A DNA stretch of 64,000 bases from Bufo bufo (lineage: Eukaryota > Chordata > Amphibia > Anura > Bufonidae). The DNA is taken from NCBI RefSeq assembly GCF_905171765.1, contig NC_053393.1:64077371-64141370 (forward strand), given 5' to 3'. The number at the start of each line of letters is the position of its first letter. Within the stretch, counting starts at the first letter, position 1. Both the position numbers and the translations under genes were made by a program. Of the stretch, positions 43,942-56,024 are shown piece after piece. The notes under the pieces were generated by a model, which saw only the letters and a list, made by a program, of their open reading frames with translations, made no database searches and was not told where the DNA came from.

Positions 43942-44872
43942 GGTACACCCCAAAACATTGGGAAATATAACCTGTGATAACCCCCTCCAGTCGTGATAAA
44001 CACACGTTCAGACAATACACTGGCTGCAGGGCAGGCCAGAACCTCCAAGGGGTAAAGGATAAGCTCAGGCCATGTGCCCAATTTGGAGACCCAGAAGTTG
44101 CAGGGGCTGACCCCTGTCAGTCAGTTCGTGTAGGCGTGTGCACACTTACTGGCCAACCATGTCGCACGTCCCCGTGATGTTCACAATCCAATTTGATATC
44201 TGCTCTATCAACTTTCGATGTTCTTTTATGCGCCTACCATGGTGATTACGGGTGGCGGGGAATCAGGGTTCCAGGCCGGAGGGGGAGTGTGAGAAAGAGA
44301 GACCACATCCAAGGTAGGATACATTTTTTTCAAATTTAATATTATAGAGCGGAAATATGGGACAAAGTATTAAAGCGTAAAAGTGGGACTACTTTTTAAA
44401 GTTGAAGCATTGAATGAAAGGATGTGGCGCACATTAATTAATGAAGAATTTATTAAATTTTATTCCCTGTCAACTATGCAGAGCAGGGGTTTCTATCCGG
44501 CAAAATTTGAAAAATGTCACCTGACAATGTACGATTTTTTTAAATTTATGTTCCTGTGACATTCACCATCCATTTGGATATCTTCTCTATCAACTTTCGA
44601 TGTTTTATTCGGAGCCTACCATGTTGATCACGGTTATCGGCGCATCAGGGTTCCACGCCGGAGAGGGAGCGTGAGAAAAAGAGACCAAATTTAAGGGAGA
44701 TAAATTTATAAAAATATTTTGGGATCGAGCGGAAATGTGGGAAAAGCCATTGAGGCGCAAATGTGGGACAAATTACAGAAGCCCAAATGTGGGCCAACAG
44801 AGTAAAGTGGAAATGTGGGAAAAGCTATTGAGGCGCAAATGTGGGACAAATTACAGAAGCTTAAATGTGGGT

Positions 44873-45966
44873 GTAACACCCCAGAGTTGTGTTACTAAAC
44901 TCTTTTACCCCGCTACAACCTGTTAAGGGCATTAACATTGTCATCTTGTGTAATTTTACATATTTTCCTCACAATTGTGCATTCAAATCCTTGTTACATA
45001 TATATTGCTGTAATTTCCATGTTCACCAGCAGGTGGCAGCAATGTGTTCAGCAAGGACTTTAGACAGTTTTAGAGTTTCTGAACTGGAATAGTTCATTCC
45101 AGTTCAGCTCCCCCTCTATGAGCAGAAGTGGGCTGGCCCACATCCTGCCTCATGGGGAGGGAAGGAAGTTAGAGTTAGTGTGCCAGCCACCCCTGCTAGG
45201 GGAAGGCTGTGCTTGTAGGAGCTCCCAGATATAGATCCAAAGCCAGGATCTTGTCTCGACTGAGACAATTGATCATCATCCCCAGCTTGAGCCTTGCAGC
45301 CTCAGCTGGTAGAAGCAAGCAGCCACCTCCAGTATTCCAGGAAGAAGCATACCCTGTGAAGTTAACTGTGAGTACCGCCCAGAAACCCCAGGAGAAGCCA
45401 TATTCCTCCTCAGCTAGTCAGTCCCCAGACAGCAGAAGATAGTAAGTGCAGAAGCCAAATTCCTGCCACATTACAGAGTTACTAAGCAGACGTCCTTTTC
45501 CTGCAAAAGCTCCAGGCACATGATAGAGCAGAAGATAGATTCCTGCCACACATTGCCAATACCTGCTGGGACTTCAGACTAATGCTGTATCTCACTTGGA
45601 TGAAAGCTGCAACAAGTAAAGACAAGTTTGAACTTTATTCAAGGTCTGAATCTCAATTACTGCTGCAAGTTCCTCAATTACTCCTACTAGCACCACACTC
45701 ATTTTATTGCAAGTGAGCCAGGAGTCCAGCCGTACACAGGTAGGAGACACCGTTGACACTATTGCCATTACCACACAGAGACATTACACCACTCTGGCAT
45801 TCCTAACCTGGTACGCGAGTTACAACACCTTAAAGGGCCCTGCAACAGTACCCTGCGCACACTGCAATTGGCGTCACAAACGAAATTATAAACTATCACC
45901 TACATCTAACCCAGGCATTGCATAATTTGGTGTCAGAGTGCATACCCCAATCCGGCTCTATTGCAT
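44873..45966. mobile_element. LTR-like insertion
   Basis: It starts TGTAACACCCCAGAGTTGTG and interrupts the GAAATGTGGG repeat field (AAATGTGGG before, CATGGGCCAAAAG after). It contains CTTAAAGGGCCCTGC and GCAATTGGCGTCACAAAC. Near its end TTTGGTGTCAGAGTGC resembles a tRNA primer-binding site, so an LTR plus a bit of leader may be present. No coding region. Confidence 0.45.
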
Positions 45967-46399
45967 GGGCCAAAAGAGTAAAGCGGAAATGTGGGAAAAG
46001 CTGTTAAAGCTCAAATCTGGGACAAATTACAGAAGCCCAAATGTGGGCCAAAAGAGTAAAGCGGTAATATGGGAAAAGTTATTGAGGCAAAAATGTTGGC
46101 CAAAAGAGTAAAGCGGAATTGTGGGACAAATTATTGAAGCGCAAATGTGGTACAACTTGTTAATGTTTAAGCATTGAATCAAAGGAGGTGGCGCGCATCA
46201 ATTAAAGAAGCATTTCAGAAGTTTTATTCCCCGCCACCTATGCAGAGCAGGGGTTTATTCATGTCTAAAATTGTATAATGTCAACCCAAGAATGTAACAG
46301 AAAAATTACAGAAATGTCTACTTGGTAGAGCAGGGGTCTATGACAGAAAAAAATTGTTTATTGTCACCCTAAAATGTAAAATAAAAATTATTGAAATTT

Positions 46400-46835
46400 A
46401 TAAAGCTGTCAACTAGGTAGAGGAGGGGTATATTACACCCAAAAATTTGTGAATTTCACCCAAAAATGTAACTGACAATTTTTTTTTTTAAACCTGTCTA
46501 CTAGGTATAGCAGTGGTACTTCACACCCAAAAATTGTTGAATTTCAACTGAAAATGTAACTGAAAATTTATTTGTATTCTTTTCGGTCTACTAGGTATAG
46601 CAGTGGTACATCACAGCCAAAAATTGGTGAATTTCACTGGAAAATGTAACTGCCAAATTTATATATTTTTCTTTCCGGTCTACTAGGCATAGCAGTGGTA
46701 CATCACACCAAAAAATTGGTGAATTTCACCGGAAAATGTAACTGACAATTATTATTTTTTTTGCCCGTCTACTAGGTATAGCAGTGGTACTTCACACCCA
46801 AAAATTTGTGAATTTCACCCGAAAATGTAACTGAC
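46400..46835. repeat. 91-bp tandem repeat, about five copies
   Basis: TCTACTAGGTATAGCAGTGG recurs near 46496, 46588, 46679 and 46768, each followed by CACACCCAAAAATT and GAAAATGTAACTGACAA. A diverged first copy starts near 46400. Confidence 0.88.
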
Positions 46836-47699
46836 AAAGTAGTGAAATACCACTCTTCTAAAACGTAACCTTTAATGGTATAATGTTAAAAGCCAATACC
46901 CCTTATTACAAATGAAACAATAATCAAAAAGAAAAATTTAAAACCTCATATGAGATAGCTATTCCAATATCTGATAATTGTAGATCGGTGGACAGACATA
47001 TACTGGGTCCAAGGTAGGGGCAATGTCCCTAATACTAGCCCTGATGCTGTCGCCCTGCCTACAAACGGAATAGCCGCCCCAATAGGGGTGATTCCGTGTC
47101 TCGTACCTCCTGATAGCCCTTAGATGACCCTGACACGGGGAAGGAATTCCAACAATGTGGAATTAGGGCCCTAGGTTAGGACCTAATCTAAACTAAATAC
47201 AACAAAACAACAAACAAATATACAACCCCTGGTGGGGTGTCAGGAACCACCCAATATAGTAAGTAGAGATGGCCCGAACTATCCGACGGCGAACAGTTCC
47301 CGGCGAACATAGCTTGTTCGCGTTCGCCTCTGCCGGGCGAACACATGCGATGTTCGGTCCGCCCCCTATACATCATCATTGAGCAAACTTTGACCCTGTA
47401 CCTCACAGTCAGCAGACACATTCCAGCCAATCAGCAGCATACCCTCCCTCCCAGACCCTCCCACCTCCTGCACAGCATCCATTTTAGATTCATTCTGAAG
47501 CTGCAGTCTTAGTGAGAGGAGGGAGACTGTAACTGCTGCTGATTTAATTGGGAAATCGATAGCTAGGCTAGTGAATTCAGTGTCCACTCCAGTCCTGAAA
47601 GACTCATCTGATCTCTGCTGTAAGGACAGCGTCCTGACAGCACCCCAAAAAGCCCTTTTTAGGGCTGCAACATTAGTCTGCTTTTTTTTTTTCCTTTAT

Positions 47700-50600
47700 A
47701 TACATATTGCAGTTGCCTGGCCTGCCTGTGTGTGAGGAGCTGCAGGCCCACAGACTGTAGTGTGCCCACTGCCAGTGCTCACCCCTGTCATTCCGTGTGG
47801 CACAGGACTTTGCTTAAAAAAAGGCACTTAATTTTTACACTTTAATCTAAGGTTAGTTGCCTGCCAGTGTGTGTCAGGCTGACTTCCACTGACTGTAGTG
47901 TGCCCACTGCCAGTGCCCACCACTCATACCGGCTGGCACAGGACTTTGCATAAAAAAGGCATTTAATTTTTACACTTTAGTGTAATTTCAGTTGCTTGCC
48001 TGCTGCCAGTGTGTGTCAGGCCCGCTTCCACTGACTGTAGTGTGCCCACTGCCAGTGCCAACCACTGATACCGGGTGGCACAGTAGCTTGCCGATAAATA
48101 AGGCATTTAATTTTTAGACAGTAGTCTAAATTCAGTTGCTTGCCTGCTGCCAGTCAGTGTGTCAGGCCCTCTTCCACTGACTGTAGTGTGCCCACTGCCA
48201 GTGCCAACCACTCATACCGGGTGGCACAGTAGCTTGCCGATAAATAAGGCATTTAATTTTTACACTTTAGTGTAATTTCAGTTGCTTGCCTGCTGCCAGT
48301 GTGTGTCAGGCCCGCTTCTACTGACTGTAGTGTGCCCACTGCCAGTGCCAACCACTCATACCGGGTGGCACAGTAGCTTGCCGATAAATAAGGCATTTAA
48401 TTTTTACACTTTAGTGTAATTTCAGTTGCTTGCCTGCTGCCAGTGTGTGTCAGGCCCGCTTCTACTGACTGTAGTGTGCCCACTGCCAGTGCCAACCACT
48501 GATACCGGGTGGCACAGTAGCTTGCCGATAAATAAGGCATTTAATTTTTAGACAGTAGTCTAAATTCAGTTGCTTGCCTGCTGCCAGTGTGTGTCAGGCC
48601 CGCTTCCACTGACTGTAGTGTGCCCACTGCCAGTGCCAACCACTGATACCGGGTGGCACAGTAGCTTGTCGATAAATAAGGCATTTAATTTTTACACTTT
48701 AGTGTAATTTCAGTTGCTTGCCTGCTGCCAGTGTGTGTCAGGCCCGCTTCCACTGACTGTAGTGTGCCCACTGCCAGTGCCAACCACTGATACCGGGTGG
48801 CACAGTAGCTTGCCGATAAATAAGGCATTTAATTTTTAGACAGTAGTCTAAATTCAGTTGCTTGCCTGCTGCCAGTGTGTGTCAGGCCCTCTTCCACTGA
48901 CTGTAGTGTGCCCACTGCCAGTGCCAACCATTCATACCGGGTGGCACAGTAGCTTGCCGATAAATAAGGCATTTAATTTTTACACTTTAGTGTAATTTCA
49001 GTTGCTTGCCTGCTGCCAGTGTGTGTCAGGCCCTCTTCCACTGACTGTAGTGTGCCCACTGCCAGTGCCAACCACTGATACCGGGTGGCACAGTAGCTTG
49101 CCGATAAATAAGGCATTTAATTTTTAGACAGTAGTCTAAATTCAGTTGCTTGCCTGCTGCCAGTCAGTGTGTCAGGCCCTCTTCCACTGACTGTAGTGTG
49201 CCCACTGCCAGTGCCAACCACTCATACCGGGTGGCACAGTAGCTTGCCGATAAATAAGGCATTTAATTTTTACACTTTAGTGTAATTTCAGTTGCTTGCC
49301 TGCTGCCAGTGTGTGTCAGGCCCGCTTCTACTGACTGTAGTGTGCCCACTGCCAGTGCCAACCACTGATACCGGGTGGCACAGTAGCTTGCCGATAAATA
49401 AGGCATTTAATTTTTACACTTTAGTGTAATTTCAGTTGCTTGCCTGCTGCCAGTGTGTGTCAGGCCCGCTTCCACTGACTGTAGTGTGCCCACTGCCAGT
49501 GCCAACCACTGATACCGGGTGGCACAGTGCTTGCCGATAAATAAGGCATTTAATTTTTAGACAGTAGTCTAAATTCAGTTGCTTGCCTGCTGCCAGTCAG
49601 TGTGTCAGGCCCTCTTCCACTGACTGTAGTGTGCCCACTGCCAGTGCCAACCACTCATACCGGGTGGCACAGTAGCTTGCCGATAAATAAGGCATTTAAT
49701 TTTTACACTTTAGTGTAATTTCAGTTGCTTGCCTGCTGCCAGTGTGTGTCAGGCCCGCTTCTACTGACTGTAGTGTGCCCACTGCCAGTGCCAACCACTC
49801 ATACCGGGTGGCACAGTAGCTTGCCGATAAATAAGGCATTTAATTTTTACACTTTAGTGTAATTTCAGTTGCTTGCCTGCTGCCAGTGTGTGTCAGGCCC
49901 GCTTCTACTGACTGTAGTGTGCCCACTGCCAGTGCCAACCACTGATACCGGGTGGCACAGTAGCTTGCCGATAAATAAGGCATTTAATTTTTAGACAGTA
50001 GTCTAAATTCAGTTGCTTGCCTGCTGCCAGTGTGTGTCAGGCCCGCTTCCACTGACTGTAGTGTGCCCACTGCCAGTGCCAACCACTGATACCGGGTGGC
50101 ACAGTAGCTTGTCGATAAATAAGGCATTTAATTTTTACACTTTAGTGTAATTTCAGTTGCTTGCCTGCTGCCAGTGTGTGTCAGGCCCGCTTCCACTGAC
50201 TGTAGTGTGCCCACTGCCAGTGCCAACCACTGATACCGGGTGGCACAGTAGCTTGCCGATAAATAAGGCATTTAATTTTTAGACAGTAGTGTAAATTCAG
50301 TTGCTTGCCTGCTGCCAGTGTGTGTCAGGCCCTCTTCCACTGACTGTAGTGTGCCCACTGCCAGTGCCAACCATTCATACCGGGTGGCACAGTAGCTTGC
50401 CGATAAATAAGGCATTTAATTTTTACACTTTAGTGTAATTTCAGTTGCTTGCCTGCTGCCAGTGTGTGTCAGGCCCTCTTCCACTGACTGTAGTGTGCCC
50501 ACTGCCAGTGCCAACCACTGATACCGGGTGGCACAGTAGCTTGCCGATAAATAAGGCATTTAATTTTTAGACAGTAGTCTAAATTCAGTTGCTTGCCTGC

Positions 50601-52125
50601 TGCCAGTCAGTGTGTCAGGCCCTCTTCCACTGACTGTAGTGTGCCCACTGCCAGTGCCAACCACTCATACCGGGTGGCACAGTAGCTTGCCGATAAATAA
50701 GGCATTTAATTTTTACACTTTAGTGTAATTTCAGTTGCTTGCCTGCTGCCAGTGTGTGTCAGGCCCGCTTCTACTGACTGTAGTGTGCCCACTGCCAGTG
50801 CCAACCACTGATACCGGGTGGCACAGTAGCTTGCCGATAAATAAGGCATTTAATTTTTACACTTTAGTGTAATTTCAGTTGCTTGCCTGCTGCCAGTGTG
50901 TGTCAGGCCCGCTTCCACTGACTGTAGTGTGCCCACTGCCAGTGCCAACCACTGATACCGGGTGGCACAGTGCTTGCCGATAAATAAGGCATTTAATTTT
51001 TAGACAGTAGTCTAAATTCAGTTGCTTGCCTGCTGCCAGTCAGTGTGTCAGGCCCTCTTCCACTGACTGTAGTGTGCCCACTGCCAGTGCCAACCACTCA
51101 TACCGGGTGGCACAGTAGCTTGCCGATAAATAAGGCATTTAATTTTTACACTTTAGTGTAATTTCAGTTGCTTGCCTGCTGCCAGTGTGTGTCAGGCCCG
51201 CTTCTACTGACTGTAGTGTGCCCACTGCCAGTGCCAACCACTCATACCGGGTGGCACAGTAGCTTGCCGATAAATAAGGCATTTAATTTTTACACTTTAG
51301 TGTAATTTCAGTTGCTTGCCTGCTGCCAGTGTGTGTCAGGCCCGCTTCTACTGACTGTAGTGTGCCCACTGCCAGTGCCAACCACTGATACCGGGTGGCA
51401 CAGTAGCTTGCCGATAAATAAGGCATTTAAGTTTTTAGACAGTAGTCTAAATTCAGTTGCTTGCCTGCTGCCAGTGTGTGTCAGGCCCGCTTCCACTGAC
51501 TGTAGTGTGCCCACTGCCAGTGCCAACCACTGATACCGGGTGGCACAGTAGCTTGTCGATAAATAAGGCATTTAATTTTTACACTTTAGTGTAATTTCAG
51601 TTGCTTGCCTGCTGCCAGTGTGTGTCAGGCCCGCTTCCACTGACTGTAGTGTGCCCACTGCCAGTGCCAACCACTGATACCGGGTGGCACAGTAGCTTGC
51701 CGATAAATAAGGCATTTAATTTTTAGACAGTAGTCTAAATTCAGTTGCTTGCCTGCTGCCAGTGTGTGTCAGGCCCTCTTCCACTGACTGTAGTGTGCCC
51801 ACTGCCAGTGCCAACCATTCATACCGGGTGGCACAGTAGCTTGCCGATAAATAAGGCATTTAATTTTTACACTTTAGTGTAATTTCAGTTGCTTGCCTGC
51901 TGCCAGTGTGTGTCAGGCCCTCTTCCACTGACTGTAGTGTGCCCACTGCCAGTGCCAACCACTGATACCGGGTGGCACAGTAGCTTGCCGATAAATAAGG
52001 CATTTAATTTTTAGACAGTAGTCTAAATTCAGTTGCTTGCCTGCTGCCAGTGTGTGTCAGGCCCACTTCCACAGACTGTAGTGTGCCCACTGCCAGTGCC
52101 AACCACTCATACCGGGTGGCACAGT
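47700..52125. repeat. 4.4-kb satellite: about 30 monomers of 144 bp in a 10-mer higher-order repeat
   Basis: Each monomer contains TTGCTTGCCTGCTGCCAGTG, GACTGTAGTGTGCCCACTGC and TACCGGGTGGCACAGTAGCT. Two types differ in a short palindrome: A has TTTAGACAGTAGTCTAAA, B has TTACACTTTAGTGTAA. From 48112 the order is ABBABABABB, ABBABABABB, ABBABABA. Variants recur at the same place in each block: CTTGTCGATAAA at 48661, 50104 and 51548; ACCATTCATACC at about 48927, 50371 and 51815; ACAGTGCTTGCC at 49521 and 50964. Steps are 1443-1444 bp. The first two monomers (47700-47990) are more diverged. It lies in the untranslated region just before the transposase ATG. Confidence 0.95.
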
Positions 52126-52161
52126 ACCTAGCACGCGTAGTACCACTTATCTAAAAAAAAA

Positions 52162-55100
52162 ATGACAGGCAGAGGCAGGCCACCCCGCAGGGGCCGTCGT
52201 GGTCGTGGTGCTGTGATTTCCACTGTCCCTGGAATAATGCCCAGTTTTCAGAGGCCACGTACCCTGAACCCGAAAAATTCAGAGGACGTAGTTGACTGGC
52301 TTAGACAGGACACCCAATCTTCAACAGCTTCCGCTAAGAACCTTGACGCACCATCCTCCTCCAACTCAGCTTCGGTCACCTGCTCTCAAGTTACCACGCA
52401 CCCGCCCGTCGCCACTACCACCACAGCCACCACAGCCGCTTCACTTGATCCGTCAGAGGAGTTATTTACACATCAGTTGGATGCAATTAGTGATGCGCAA
52501 CCATTATTGCCAGATGATGTAGATTACGGGGATATGTCTCAGTCAGGCAGGATTACACACATGGACGTACAGTGTGATGATGATGATGTTGTACCCGCTG
52601 CTGCTTCCTTTGCTGAGGTGTCAGATACAAGTGAAGCGGTTGATGATGACGATGTGTCCACGGATGCCACGTGGGTGCCTGCTCGAAGAGAAGAAGAGGG
52701 GGAAAGTTCTGAAGGGGAGACAGAGAGAATGAGGAGACGAGTTGGAAGCAGGGGGAGGTCGTCGCAAGGAGTTAGTGGCACAGTCAGACAGCATGTATCG
52801 GCACCTGGGGTCAGCCAGACAGCACGCCAGTCAACGCATGCTGTTGCCACCACTAGAATGCCGTCATTGCAAAGCTCAGCAGTGTGGCATTTTTTTTGTG
52901 TGTCTGCCTCTGATAAAAGCAATGCCATTTGCAACCTGTGCCAAAAGAAACTGAGTCGTGGGAAGTCCAACACCCACCTTGGTACAACTGCTTTGCGAAG
53001 GCACATGATCTCACATCACAAACGCCTATGGGATCAACACATGAGTACAAGCAGCACACAAACTCAAAGCCACCATGCTCCTCCTGGTCCTGCATCTTCA
53101 GCCACGTCAACCACTGCTGTCCTCCCTGCCCCCTCTCAACCACCCGCCACTCCATCTCTCACCTTCAGCAGTTCCTGCTCATCTGCCCACAGTCAGGTGT
53201 CTGTCAAGGACATGTTTGAGCATAAGAAGCCAATGTCACAAAGTCACCCCCTTGCCCGGCGACTGACAGCTGGCTTGACGGAACTCTTAGCCCGCCAGCT
53301 TTTACCATACCAGCTGGTAGAGTCTGAGGCCTTCAAAAAATTTGTCGCTATTGGGACACCACAGTGGAAGGTACCCGGACGAAATTTTTTTTCAAAAAAG
53401 GCAATCCCAAACCTCTACCATGTCATTGAAAAGGAAGTCATGGCATCTCTGGCATACAGTGTTGGGGCAAGGGTCCATCTGACCACTGATACCTGGTCTG
53501 CAAAGCACGGTCAGGGCAGGTATATCACGTATACTGCGCATTGGGTCAACCTGCTGACGGCTGACAAGCATGGAATGCGTGGCTCTGCAGCGGAGTTGGT
53601 GACACCACCACGACTTGCAGGCAGACCTACTGCCACCTCCTCTACTCCTACTCCATCCTCTTTAATTTCCTCCTCGGCTGAGTCCTCTTCTGCTGCGGCG
53701 TCTGGCTGCACATCAACTGATTCCCCCCAGCTCCCCAGGGGCTATTCCACATCCCGGATACGACAGTGTAACGCTATCTTGGGGTTGACTTGCCTGAAAG
53801 CAGAGAGCCACACAGGACCAGCACTCCTGTCCGCCCTGAACGCACAGGTGGATCAGTGGCTGACCCCGCACCAACTGGAGATCGGCAAAGTGGTGTGTGA
53901 CAATGGAAGCAATCTGTTGGCGGCATTAAATTTGGGCAAGTTGTCACATGTGCCGTGCATGGCACATGTGTTGAATCTCATCGTACAACGTTTTGTGTCT
54001 AAGTACCCAGGCTTACAGGACGTCCTCAAGCAGGCCAGGAAGGTGTGTGGCCATTTCAGGCGTTCCTACACGGCCATGGCGCACTTTTCCGATATTTAGC
54101 GGCGAAACAACATGCCAGTGAGGCGCTTGATATGCGACAGCCCGACACGTTGGAATTCAACACTCCTAATGTTCGACCGCCTGCTCCAACAAGAAAAAGC
54201 CGTCAACGAGTATTTGTATGACCGGGGTGCTAGGACAGCCTCTGCGGAGCTGGGAATCTTTTTGCCACGTTACTGGACACTCATGCGCAATGCCTGTAGG
54301 CTTATGCGTCCTTTTGAGGAGGTGACAAACCTAGTCAGTCGCACCGAAGGCACCATCAGCGACCTCATCCCATTTGTTTTCTTCCTGGAGCGTGCCCTGC
54401 GAAGAGTTCTGGATCAGGCTGTAGATGAGCGTGAAGAGGAAGAGGAAGAGTTGTGGTCACCATCACCACCAGAAACAGCCTTGTCATCATCGCTTGCCGG
54501 ACCTGCAGCAACGCTGGAAGAGGAGTATGAGGAAGAGGAGTCAGAGGAGGAATGTGGCGGCTTTGAGGAGGAGGAAGACCAACCACAGCAGGCACCCCAG
54601 GGTGCTCGTTGTTGTCACCTATCTGGGACCCATGGTGTTGTACGTGGCTGGGGGGAAGAACAGACCGTCAATGACATCAGTGAGGACGAGGAACGGGAAA
54701 TGAGAAGCTCTGCATCCAACCTTGTTCAAATGGGGTCTTTCATGCTGTCATGTCTGTTGAGGGACCCACGTATAAAAAGGATAAAGGAGAACGATCTGTA
54801 CTGGGTGACCACGCTACTAGACCCCCGGTATAAGCAGAAAGTGGCAGAAATGTTACCAAATTACCGAAAGTCGGAAAGGATGCAGCAGTTCAAAACCAAA
54901 CTAAAAAATATGCTTTACACAGCTTATAAGGGAGATGTCACAGCACAACGGGAATCTAACAGGGGAAGAGGTGAGTGTAATCCTCCTCCTACCACGGCGG
55001 CAAGGACTGGACGATTTACAGATGTGTTGTTGATGGAGGACATGCGGAGCTTTTTCAGTCCTACTCATCGCCACAGCCCTTCGGGATCCAGCCTTAGAGA

Positions 55101-55410
55101 ACGACTCGACCGACAGGTAGCAGACTACCTCGCCTTAACAGCAGATATCGACACTCTGAGGAGCAATGAACCCCTTCACTACTGGGTGTGCAGGCTTGAC
55201 CTGTGGCCTGAGCTATCCCAGTTTGCGATAGAACTTCTGGCCTGCCCTGCTTCAAGTGTCCTGTCAGAAAGGAGCTTCAGTGCAGCAGGAGGCATTGTCA
55301 CTGACAAGAGAAGTCGCCTCGGTCAAAAAAGTGTTGATTACCTCACCTTCATAAAGATGAATGAGGCATGGATCCCGAAGGGACTGACAGTGGGGGATAC
55401 GTTTGACTAA
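52162..55410 (+). pseudogene. hAT transposase with BED zinc finger, one in-frame stop
   Basis: 1082 codons in a single frame with one TAG at 54097-54099 (codon 646). The start has a basic AT-hook-like stretch (TGRGRPPRRGRRGRG, residues 2-16). The BED finger follows: C257, C260, H281, H285. The RNase H-like core has D443 (HLTTDTWSAKHGQGRY), D580 (KVVCDNGSNLLAAL) and CMAHVLNLIVQRF. An acidic insert lies at about 750-830. The C-terminal dimerisation region holds E1036 in SSVLSERSFSAAGGIV. The related gene at 37092-41233 has CAG (Gln) at the stop position, so a single C-to-T change accounts for it. The enzyme would bind the element ends and cut in the nucleus. Read-through or a truncated 645-residue product is possible. 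Confidence 0.95.
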
Positions 55411-55849
55411 CAAAAGGCCTGATTACATGCCTTGGCCTCAAAATGGTCCCCACGCTGCTGTATTTAATGTCTGCATACCGGATGACTTTCGTGAATTCTC
55501 CACCACCAACTAGGGTTCAAGCCGTAATGTTTTAGTCACTTTTCTGCCTGGAAAACATAAATTTTTCCGGCCGCTGCTACAATAGCGTCTGCAACAGTGC
55601 CATTATTTTTCAGGCATGTGTACATGCCTAATTTTTCTGTCCTATGGTGCAGCACTGTGGCTGCAAAAACAAACCAAAAAAAAAAGGCACATACAAGTGT
55701 CAATTCCCCTTCGTGATCGTTACCTTGTTGTGGTGAAGGGGCTTGCGTATCACAATGAAGCAATCATCATCACCTCTATAAAAGTGTGTTGGCAATGTTG
55801 CCACACCCCAGATGATAAGGCCGTTGCTTCATTATGGTCAGACCAAAAG

Positions 55850-55995
55850 CGATCGGGTGGCCACGCTACTAGACCCCCGGTATAAGCAGAAAGTGGCAGA
55901 AATGTTACCAAATTACCAAAAGTCGGAAAGGATGCAGCAGTTCAAAACCAAACTAAAAAATATGCTTTACACAGCTTATAAGGGGGATGTCAATG
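55850..55995 (+). pseudogene. Duplicated transposase fragment downstream of the gene
   Basis: GGCCACGCTACTAGACCCCC to CTTATAAGGGGGATGTCA repeats 54804-54940 of the transposase gene almost base for base (DPRYKQKVAEMLPNY). It is about 450 bp past the stop codon, in the same orientation. Confidence 0.92.
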
Positions 55996-56024
55996 GGGGA
56001 TTCGACAATGGTTAATCAATTCGA

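Larger units (their letters stand above)
43266..46835. mobile_element. hAT-like non-autonomous element, right end not found
   Basis: The left end TAGAGTTGAGCGGACACC fits YARNG hAT termini. The interior has AGCACTAAAATGGCTGTAAA, then purine-rich repeats, then many copies of GAAATGTGGGAAAAG / GCAAATGTGGGACAAAT (44340-46160) and a 91-bp tandem array. The 240-bp hAT MITE and the 1.1-kb LTR-like sequence are nested in it. No transposase gene is present. Confidence 0.5.

Noticed and set aside
51308..51571. Open frames on both strands in the 144-bp satellite
   Set aside because: Any frame open in one monomer stays open in neighbours; no domain, and the position differs between monomers.
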